Shown here one piece after another: positions 1 through 5,595 of a stretch of 5,595 bases of DNA (position 1 is its first letter; every line of letters begins with the position of its first letter). The notes beneath the pieces were generated by a model that was given only the letters and a program-made list of their open reading frames with translations, searched no databases and was not told where the DNA came from. Source of the stretch: Victivallales bacterium. Lineage in GTDB: Bacteria > Verrucomicrobiota > Lentisphaeria > Oligosphaerales > Oligosphaeraceae. Both the position numbers and the translations under genes were made by a program. The stretch lies in contig JAFYGL010000117.1 of the NCBI GenBank assembly GCA_017543165.1, positions 1-5,595 on the forward strand, in the 5' to 3' direction.

Positions 1-434
1 ATTTCACGAATTTTCTCCAGTTATGCACGCCACCTCTCCTGCTCGGGGCATTCCGCGTTGGAGATGGCCGCGAACTTGAGGAACTGCCGATTACGCTGCA
101 TATTGGTTCACTTGCTGAACAAGGATTCCCGTTCTTCTGCTCAGAACTCGCAGTGTCTGCGGAATTCGACGCCATGCCATGCCAGGAGGAGACATGGCTG
201 GACATATCGCCATGCCCTCTGCCAATTGCGGCGGAACTTAATGGCCGTGACCTCGGCACACGCCTTTGGGGGAACGGGGCACTCGCCATCCCTCCAGGAA
301 CAATTCAGGCAAAGGAAAACCGCCTGGTTCTTCGGCTGTGCGGCGATATCTGGAATGTACTAGGGCGGCGCTGGATTGGCAGGCGCGTACCGCCAGTGCC
401 ATTCATCCTTCCCGATGTCGCAATCGCAACATAG
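1..434 (+). CDS. Glycoside hydrolase-like protein, C-terminal end (5' partial)
   Basis: One frame is open from the left edge (first whole codon at base 3) to a TAG at 432-434, giving 143 residues with no stop; the true start lies outside the window. Visible motifs, counted from base 3, are GSLAEQGFPFF (35-45), AELNGRDLGTRLWG (77-90), IPPGTIQAKENRLVLRLCG (96-114), then WNVLGRRWIG and a final PPVPFILPD segment (130-138). The pattern 'xNGxxLGxRxW...G...ENxLxLxV' is typical of the galactose-binding-like beta-sandwich in GH2-like and rhamnosidase-like glycosidases, where it helps position or bind carbohydrate. The catalytic part is not in view, so the family and substrate cannot be named. A GTG at 153 could be taken as a start, but the same frame carries conserved-looking protein upstream of it, so I reject it. 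The gene converges with the next one, and a large inverted repeat separates their stops. I am fairly sure it is coding and less sure of the family. Confidence 0.72.
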   Translation, partial: FTNFLQLCTPPLLLGAFRVGDGRELEELPITLHIGSLAEQGFPFFCSELAVSAEFDAMPCQEETWLDISPCPLPIAAELNGRDLGTRLWGNGALAIPPGTIQAKENRLVLRLCGDIWNVLGRRWIGRRVPPVPFILPDVAIAT

Positions 435-468
435 AAACTTTAGAAAAAGCTTTTTGAGAGGTACTTGC

Positions 469-721
469 AAGGAGCCGCGTTAGCGGCGACGGACGCTAGC
501 CGTGGGTGGAGCGAGCGCCGCAGGCGCGAGCGAAACCCACGGATGAGCCAAACAAAGGTTCCAGCCGCGTTAGCGGCGGCAGAAGTAAACATCCTGCCAT
601 AAGGATTCTTTCGCCGCTACGCGGCTTCATATTTCGGTGGTGCATATCCGTGGGTTTCGCTCGCGCCTGCGGCGCTCGCTCCACCCACGGCTAGCTTCCG
701 TCGCCGCTAACGCGGCTCCTT
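469..721. repeat. Giant inverted repeat (76-bp arms), intergenic hairpin element
   Basis: Bases 469-544 and 646-721 are reverse complements over 76 positions with a single mismatch (C494 against T696). They enclose 101 bases. Each arm carries smaller palindromes: GCCGCGTTAGCGGC (474-487, and inverted at 703-716) and GCGCC-GCA-GGCGC inside a longer block bounded by CCGTGGGT and ACCCACGG. The element fills most of the gap between two convergent stop codons (434 and 743). It carries no transposase and no convincing gene. No run of T directly follows the hairpin on either strand, so it is not a textbook intrinsic terminator, although transcripts from both sides could fold it. It resembles a non-autonomous hairpin or MITE-like repeat, but I found no target-site duplication. 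The repeat structure is certain; the role is inferred. Confidence 0.93.
563..626. repeat. Nested inner hairpin in the loop of the giant inverted repeat
   Basis: Bases 563-578 pair with 612-626 over 15 base pairs with one bulged T. The left side is a further direct copy of the arm motif GCCGCGTTAGCGGC (564-577). The right side is its inverted form with one base missing (613-625). Inside this stem, ATCCT (591-595) can pair with AGGAT (602-606). The outer arms and this stem share nearly the same axis, so the whole region could form one long interrupted hairpin. Confidence 0.75.
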
Positions 722-742
722 AAAAAAGCGTCTTTGCGTTCT

Positions 743-2752
743 TTATATGGCGTAGATTATCTTGTAGCCGTAGCCTTCCAGAGTATTTTCGTCTGGTGCA
801 CTGGCGTTGAGAATATGGAATTCGCTTGTGGGCTCAGCCAGTTGGAATGTGAAGTCTTCTATTGTTTCGTGGGTGGTGTTTGCGCAGAAAATGAGGTATT
901 CGGCTTTTCCCAATACATTGGCGTGCCTGTAGTAGCTGATTCTGGCGCGCTTGTCAGTTTCTGCGTTGTTTTTCCAGTAGGGGCTCCATTCTGATTGCGC
1001 CACGGGAAAATGCTCCAGTATGTTCCAGATTGGGGACATTACCTCCAGTGGATGTGATATGCCGTTTGGTCTGGGCAGAATGCCGTGTATGCATGACATT
1101 GCCACCGCATTCTCAAAACTCCAGGCTGGCAGTTTTTCGTATGCGATGAATTCCACTGGCACGCCAATGTTGCGCCCGCAGTACTGGGCCCTGAAATAGT
1201 CCAGGGGCATGTCGGCATACTTGCCTGAAATGTACTTGAACTGCATGTTTTCTCCGTACCAGGAGGAATCAATGAATGGCAGTGCCATGCAATTGATGCA
1301 GCCCTGGCTGTGCACATTTATGATGCCGCCTCGCTTGTGTACTATGTCATAAAGCCTCATGAACATGCGCCGCACTGCGGCCACTGGGTATGTGCCGTGT
1401 ATTGTGCCGTCCTGGTCCTTGTAGCCGCAGCCATGCTCCATGTTTGCGCATGAGCGCAGGTTTAGGGAACTGTCAAGGTACACGCCGTCCACATGGAATA
1501 TGTCCATGATTTCCTCGATGCCCTTCAGCCAGAGTTCCTGGTACGGGCTGTTGTAGCATACGGTATAGTCCCGCTGGTATGGAACCCTGTACCATCCATC
1601 GGTGAGTTTGCCATTGCTCAATTGGGCCGAATACTTTTCCAAGTCCTGCCAATCCTTTGCCAGTGAGGAGAACTCATACCCAAAATAGGGCAGCACCTTG
1701 ATTCCGCGCCTGTGGCATTCCGTCACAATTGTGCGCAGTTGCAATTGCGTGAACTCTGACAGTTGGGCCAGGTTCTGGGATTTGTTCCATTTTTCGTGGA
1801 GCACCAGTGTATCGACGCCCTTTTCCACCATCAGGTCGTAAACATTGTTCTGCGCCAGGTAGTCCATGTAGTTTCCCTTGACCTTCACAAAGCAGTCCAG
1901 ATGCAGTGCCTTGTGGAAATAGGGCTGCTTTGGAAATTGCTTTACTGGCGTGGCCTGCAGGCAGAAGCCAAATGAGATGGGAGTGTAACGCCATTGGCCG
2001 TCTTCTGGCGCAACGTCCCACTTGCGTGGATGGCTGTCCAGCAGATGGCAGCGCAGAATGACAGCATCTTCGGCATGCACGATTTCAAGGGCGCAATTCT
2101 TGTCCGCAGGCTGCCAGTATTGGTCGCTTTCAGCGCACCAGCCAAGCCCAAGGTCATCATTGCCCAGCCAAAGGCATGGAAGGAATGGCAGGTATGCATT
2201 CTTGTCAGGAATCCTGCCACCGCCTGAAACCTCGTTCTTTGGCAGTTCAATGCCGCCTTCCAGCCGCATGATTTGGTTGGGATACATATTGAAGAGCGTG
2301 GCAATTTCCTTTTTCAGCGGGATTTCCAGCCAGAGACGCTCAAGGCTGTAGCGCAATTTGTCTTCAGCGGCCAGTCCATATAGTTGAGCCACAGTCATTC
2401 CGCATGGCATTATTTTAATGCTTGCCTCGATTGCGCCGTCAAAAGAGACAGTGAATGCCGTATCCACGATGAAACGCGGCGTCTGCATAGCACCGCATAG
2501 CACCACCTGCTCATCGCTGCGGCTTTGGATGAAGCATTCGCTTTCGTTGTCTGGGTAGTTTTCATCCCATTGCATGGGAACGCCATCTTCTATGCCCACA
2601 ATGCGCATGGGCGACGCCAGTAATTCCTGCCCCTGGGAGACGATGGAGCAGGGCAGGGAGCTGGCTGCAAACGTGTATTCCCGTCCCCATACGCGCACTT
2701 TGTGCTGAAGTCCCTCGCTGCTGACCTCAATTGGATGAAAACCGCTTAGCAT
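743..2752 (-). CDS. Glycoside hydrolase-like protein with GH123_N/DUF6067-type sandwich and barrel
   Basis: This is a complete 669-residue protein. It starts at ATG (2750-2752) behind an AAGGA ribosome-binding site and ends at TAA (743-745). The N-terminal ~290 residues look like a beta-sandwich and contain W195-LGNDDLGLGWCAESD, then a PISFGFCLQATPVK segment. I associate these with the GH123_N/DUF6067 type of glycoside hydrolase domain proteins. Residues ~300-600 look like a TIM barrel: VDTLVLHEKW, RRGIKVLPYFGYEFS, HVDGVYLDSS (420-429, with D422 and D427), HGCGYKDQDG (440-449), KRGGIINVHSQGC, and VPVEFIAYE with E534 and E539. D422, D427, E534 and E539 are candidate active-site acids. Residues ~610-669 look like a closing beta-sandwich. 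The N terminus (MLSGFHPIEVSSEGL) has no signal peptide, and I see no membrane segment, so the protein is probably cytoplasmic and would act on imported or short glycans. Substrate and reaction are unknown. It converges with the left-edge gene and lies downstream of the M16C gene on the same strand. I am confident it is coding; the family call rests on remembered motifs. Confidence 0.85.
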   Translation of the reverse strand: MLSGFHPIEVSSEGLQHKVRVWGREYTFAASSLPCSIVSQGQELLASPMRIVGIEDGVPMQWDENYPDNESECFIQSRSDEQVVLCGAMQTPRFIVDTAFTVSFDGAIEASIKIMPCGMTVAQLYGLAAEDKLRYSLERLWLEIPLKKEIATLFNMYPNQIMRLEGGIELPKNEVSGGGRIPDKNAYLPFLPCLWLGNDDLGLGWCAESDQYWQPADKNCALEIVHAEDAVILRCHLLDSHPRKWDVAPEDGQWRYTPISFGFCLQATPVKQFPKQPYFHKALHLDCFVKVKGNYMDYLAQNNVYDLMVEKGVDTLVLHEKWNKSQNLAQLSEFTQLQLRTIVTECHRRGIKVLPYFGYEFSSLAKDWQDLEKYSAQLSNGKLTDGWYRVPYQRDYTVCYNSPYQELWLKGIEEIMDIFHVDGVYLDSSLNLRSCANMEHGCGYKDQDGTIHGTYPVAAVRRMFMRLYDIVHKRGGIINVHSQGCINCMALPFIDSSWYGENMQFKYISGKYADMPLDYFRAQYCGRNIGVPVEFIAYEKLPAWSFENAVAMSCIHGILPRPNGISHPLEVMSPIWNILEHFPVAQSEWSPYWKNNAETDKRARISYYRHANVLGKAEYLIFCANTTHETIEDFTFQLAEPTSEFHILNASAPDENTLEGYGYKIIYAI

Positions 2753-2761
2753 AATTGTCAG

Positions 2762-2766
2762 TCCTT
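2762..2766 (-). promoter_or_regulatory. Ribosome-binding site of the glycoside hydrolase-like gene
   Basis: The minus strand reads AAGGA here, with 9 bases before the ATG at 2750-2752. This is normal Shine-Dalgarno spacing and supports that start codon. Confidence 0.7.
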
Positions 2767-2829
2767 GTTTTTGTCCACGGATTCTCTTGACTATCCAGTA
2801 CTCACCTGAAAGGTCTGGATATTTTATTT

Positions 2830-2959
2830 ATCCACAGATTTCCACAGATTTTCACTGATTTCATCTGGAAAACGAGCCTTTTAGTGATTTTAACGAGGCG
2901 CTGCGCCTCGTCAAAATCACTAGAAGGTAATCAGTGAAAATCTGTGTAAATCTGTGGAT
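2830..2959. repeat. Intergenic 'cacagattt' hairpin repeat, 31-bp arms
   Basis: Bases 2830-2860 and 2929-2959 are reverse complements over 31 positions with one mismatch (C2842 against T2947). The left arm is built from three 10-base units: TCCACAGATT, TCCACAGATT and TTCACTGATT. Between the arms lies a second, separate hairpin at 2882-2922. The element takes up most of the 212-base gap between two co-directional minus-strand genes and ends 5 bases from the stop codon of the M16C gene. From general knowledge, similar 'atctgtg...aatctgtgg' words recur as dispersed intergenic repeats in many bacterial genomes and give rise to spurious small ORFs reading like HRFTQIFTD. No transposase is present. 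The repeat structure is directly visible; dispersal in this genome is inferred. Confidence 0.9.
2882..2922. repeat. Inner 19-bp stem-loop of the 'cacagattt' repeat
   Basis: Bases 2882-2900 pair with 2904-2922 around a CTG loop. The core is ACGAGGCG/CGCCTCGT and the outer part is TAGTGATTTT-like. The only non-Watson-Crick position is A2892/C2912. It is an A-C mismatch in plus-strand RNA but a G-U wobble in minus-strand RNA, which is the direction in which the flanking genes are transcribed. No T-run follows on either strand, so I do not call it an intrinsic terminator. It could still stabilise or shape the 3' end of the M16C transcript. Confidence 0.8.
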
Positions 2960-2964
2960 CAATA

Positions 2965-5595
2965 TTAGATTTTGTCCAGTCCCTTGAGTGCCTTTGCTGG
3001 GCCGACGGCGCAGTCGTTCCATATCGTGGCGTTTTTCCAGAAGGCGGCGACAGTGGCGCATAGTTCTTCCTTCTTGAGGGACAGGTAGCGCCTGTGCATT
3101 TTCTCCAGTGTGTCGTTGTCTATGCCGAATATTTCAAAGTTGCGCATTGCGGTGGCAACCTCTGTCGGACGTATGGGGGCCAGGTGTCCTTTTACCGAGG
3201 AGATGATTGCCTTCTCCACATCCGCCTCGTCGATAATGTCCTGCAATAGCCTTGGCACAGCGTCCATGGTCTCAAAAGAGTGCATTGGGGACGGATCCTG
3301 GGCGGACATCATGTCTATTGTGCCATGCAGTATCCTGCATCGGGAGGCTGTCCCGTATGCACCGCCCTTGATGCGGATTTCGTTCCAGAGATAACCGCAG
3401 CTCAAGATATTGGAGAACACAGCCATTGGAATGCAGTCCTTTTCCCAATAGAACGGGGCGTTGAACTTTCTGACGCAGGCGCTGACTTCCGAGGCGACTG
3501 GATAGCCTTCCCTGCGCCCATTGGCGAACACGAGGGAAGAGGGCACCTGGAATGTGGCCGCCTTCAATGGTGAGAGGCTGCTCTTTCTGCCTGGTATCGA
3601 GGCGATGAATCTCATGGCGATGTCCCGTTGCTTTTTGCCGCCCACGAATGACACCAGGATTGGCTTTGTTTCTGCGATGCGTTCAGTTATTGTCGCCAGT
3701 TCTGCTGCAAGTTTGCGGCGCAACGGCACGGAGGAGGCCAGTTTCTTGTTGTTTTCCGCGGCGACAAGGCCGCCCAATGCCTCATCGTAGCTGCCGATGG
3801 GATTCAGCCCTGCCGCGGTACGAAGGCCAGCGTATGTATAGCCATAGTAGGCAAGGGTGTTCCTTTCCTTGATGAAAAGTTCCTTTGCCGAGAAGTCGAA
3901 GCGTGCATTGTCCGTGAAGTCTATCGCTTGCATGGCCTCTTGAAGCAATTCCAGCATACGCGGCAGTGATTCCTCCAAGCCTGCGATTGAGAATGCCAGT
4001 GTTCCCTGCTGCAAGGCCTTGCAGCCAGGTCCCTTTGCATTGCCAGTAAACATATCGACAGACAAGTTTGCGCCCAAGGACGCCCATTCTGCCGCGACCT
4101 GGTGGTAGGGCTTGCCCTTGGTGCCCATTTTGCTGGCGAAATACACGAAGTGGGACATGTTCAGCAACTGTTCTGGCGTGAATGCATTGAACGGCAGTAC
4201 AATCTGCATGTTCACCATTCCATTGGTGAACATGTCGCTGCTGCAGAAGAGTATCCCGTTAGGCAGCATTTCCTTCTGATAGTCCAGGGTTATAGGCGAC
4301 TTTGGTATTTGCGGAATGTGGAGGCTGGGAAGCGTGGCCAGTTCCTCTGGCGTGTTGGGGGCTCCTTGCAAGGCTTTCAGTTCCAGTGCCTTTCTGTCGA
4401 TTTCCTGTAGTTTCTCCTTGCTCATCTTTGCCTTCAATGCCGCCATTTTCTTGGCGTTTTCGGCATTTTCCTTGTCTATGAGCTTGGGGTCTGGCAGAAG
4501 ATGCAGTGTAAGGCAATGCTTGTTGTCAATAAGGTACTTGCGAATGAGTGAGGACAGCCAGTTCTTGTCTTTTTTCAGTTTGTCCTGCAATTGCTTGAGC
4601 AGTTTTCTTTCGTCCAGCAGCAGGAATGGGTCTTCTCCATAGCACCATACGTCGAATACCTTTTCCATTTGCTTGAAGACGAATTTCTTGCTGATGACCT
4701 GCTGGCTTGCCTTGTACTGCATGAATGCGGTGTGGAGTTGCTCTTCGGTAAAGCCGTTTTCGGCAATTTGCGCCAGTGTGCTTTCAACCAGATTTTCCAT
4801 CTTGTCGAAATCTGTGGGCTTGATGCCGTTGACTGCAAGGATGAAGTTGGTCTCTGGCGTCTCGTCGTCAAAGCCGCTTATGGCCAGGCTGCCGCAGAGT
4901 TTGGATTCAAGGATGGCCTTTTTGAGGGGCGAGGAGGAATTGCCAAGAAGCAGATATTCCAGGAAGTCGAATGACATGTCAAGCAGCGGCTCCCAATGGT
5001 CTTCCAGCAGGTATGCCCTTGCCCATGCTGCGGAATCCTTCTCTGCGTCCAGCGCGGGCATGAAATGCACTTTTGCCTTTCTGGGCTTGTCCCATCTGGG
5101 CTGTTTCGGGCGGGGCGGCTCTGGCTCCACCTTCTGGGACAGCCATTCTGGCGACAGTTCTCCCAGGCATTTTTCCAGAAAATCCAGTTTTTCCTGAGTG
5201 GGAATATTGCCGTACAGGAAAACCCTTGCGACCGAGGGATGATAGTGGTTGCGGTAGTATTTCTTGTAAGCTGCGTAGCTTAGGCTGGGAATCGCCTGGG
5301 GCAGGCCGCCAGAGACAAAGCGGCGTGGCGATTTGGAGAGCAGGCGGGAATATGTTTCCTTGGCGATGACTTCGTCCAGTTCCGCCATGTAGCCACGCAT
5401 TTCATTGTAAACGATGCCGTTGACCTTCAAGGCGGAGCGTATGTTGCCTGGCTTTTCGAATTCCAGATGCCAGCCTTCCTGTTTGAAAATGCTTTCTGTC
5501 AACAGCGGATTGAAAACAGCGTCAAAATAAACCGAGGCCAGATTGAAATAGTCCGCCTTTACTGTGCTGGAGACTGGATACACCGTATGGTCCTG
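2965..5595 (-). CDS. PreP-like M16C zinc metallopeptidase (5' partial)
   Basis: The frame is open from the right edge (first codon CAG, 5593-5595) to TAA at 2965-2967, giving 876 residues. Presequence-protease relatives are zinc peptidases that degrade small peptides inside a closed chamber of four M16-like domains. Counting from the edge codon, the start reads QDHTVYPVSS, matching the conserved segment just after the HxxEH zinc motif, which must lie outside the window. The third zinc ligand is probably E65 in VYNEMRGYM. Its spacing to the conserved Tyr-Pro matches what I recall for human PITRM1. HYHPSVARVFLYGN follows (~115-130). LPDP (~367-370) begins the charged helical linker rich in Lys/Glu, typical of the M16C-associated region (to ~430). 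Near the C terminus, IRIKGGAYG supplies the paired R741 and Y747 that bind substrate in this family. The C terminus is intact; about 100 residues are missing at the N terminus, judged by family length. A signal peptide cannot be assessed. A GTG at 5581-5583 is an internal Val codon, not the start. Confidence 0.93.
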   Translation of the reverse strand, partial: QDHTVYPVSSTVKADYFNLASVYFDAVFNPLLTESIFKQEGWHLEFEKPGNIRSALKVNGIVYNEMRGYMAELDEVIAKETYSRLLSKSPRRFVSGGLPQAIPSLSYAAYKKYYRNHYHPSVARVFLYGNIPTQEKLDFLEKCLGELSPEWLSQKVEPEPPRPKQPRWDKPRKAKVHFMPALDAEKDSAAWARAYLLEDHWEPLLDMSFDFLEYLLLGNSSSPLKKAILESKLCGSLAISGFDDETPETNFILAVNGIKPTDFDKMENLVESTLAQIAENGFTEEQLHTAFMQYKASQQVISKKFVFKQMEKVFDVWCYGEDPFLLLDERKLLKQLQDKLKKDKNWLSSLIRKYLIDNKHCLTLHLLPDPKLIDKENAENAKKMAALKAKMSKEKLQEIDRKALELKALQGAPNTPEELATLPSLHIPQIPKSPITLDYQKEMLPNGILFCSSDMFTNGMVNMQIVLPFNAFTPEQLLNMSHFVYFASKMGTKGKPYHQVAAEWASLGANLSVDMFTGNAKGPGCKALQQGTLAFSIAGLEESLPRMLELLQEAMQAIDFTDNARFDFSAKELFIKERNTLAYYGYTYAGLRTAAGLNPIGSYDEALGGLVAAENNKKLASSVPLRRKLAAELATITERIAETKPILVSFVGGKKQRDIAMRFIASIPGRKSSLSPLKAATFQVPSSLVFANGRREGYPVASEVSACVRKFNAPFYWEKDCIPMAVFSNILSCGYLWNEIRIKGGAYGTASRCRILHGTIDMMSAQDPSPMHSFETMDAVPRLLQDIIDEADVEKAIISSVKGHLAPIRPTEVATAMRNFEIFGIDNDTLEKMHRRYLSLKKEELCATVAAFWKNATIWNDCAVGPAKALKGLDKI

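Noticed and set aside
496..694. Two opposite-strand 62-residue reading frames with identical ends (MERAPQARAKPTD ... ARSTHG)
   Set aside because: They are the same inverted-repeat arm read from both sides; the shared peptide ends follow from the palindrome, not from coding.
461..730. Target-site duplication flanking the giant inverted repeat
   Set aside because: Immediate flanks (ACTTGC on the left, AAAAAAGC on the right) do not match; the shared AAAAAGC lies 18 bases away from the left arm.
435..742. Intrinsic terminator for the convergent genes
   Set aside because: The giant hairpin has no T-run directly after it on either strand, and the palindrome AAAAAGCTTTTT at 444-455 has only a weak A/T stem.
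1942..2351. Overlapping frames on both strands inside the glycoside-hydrolase-like gene
   Set aside because: All lie within a continuous 669-residue gene with family motifs in its own frame.
2821..2826. Possible -10 box (TAAAAT on the minus strand) 69 bases before the ATG at 2752
   Set aside because: No acceptable -35 hexamer at 16-18 bases upstream; an A/T-rich flank of the repeat gives such matches easily.
2861..3061. Small minus-strand reading frame containing HRFTQIFTD
   Set aside because: It overlaps the end of the M16C gene in another frame and runs through the hairpin repeat; this peptide is a known-looking translation artefact of 'aatctgtg' repeats.
4673..5197. 174-residue plus-strand reading frame opposite the M16C gene
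   Set aside because: It is antisense to a clearly conserved protein, its composition (Ser, Cys, Phe rich) looks like a shadow, and it has no recognisable motif.

Overview
The window holds parts of three genes and two large hairpin-forming repeats. From left to right: the 3' end of a plus-strand gene that enters from the left edge (1-434); a convergent gap holding a giant inverted repeat (469-721); a complete minus-strand gene for a glycoside-hydrolase-like protein (743-2752); a 212-base gap almost filled by a second, different hairpin repeat (2830-2959); and the 3' part of a minus-strand gene for a PreP-type M16C zinc metallopeptidase (2965-5595), whose 5' end lies beyond the right edge.

The base composition is moderate in G+C. 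Two of the three genes look like carbohydrate-active proteins. The first resembles the C-terminal sugar-binding-like sandwich of GH2-like glycosidases. The second resembles the GH123_N/DUF6067 type, with a beta-sandwich followed by a barrel. This gene content, the M16C peptidase and the hairpin repeats built on 'cacagattt' words suggest a bacterium of the PVC superphylum, perhaps Lentisphaerota, Kiritimatiellota or Verrucomicrobiota. That placement is an inference from gene style; no marker gene is present.

The M16C gene and the glycoside-hydrolase-like gene are co-directional, but the hairpin between them and their unrelated roles argue against a tight operon. The glycoside-hydrolase-like gene converges with the left-edge gene, and the giant inverted repeat sits between their stop codons. 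I see no RNA genes, CRISPR arrays, transposase genes or defence-system genes. The least explained parts are the two intergenic hairpin elements, which have the same nested-palindrome architecture but different sequences.
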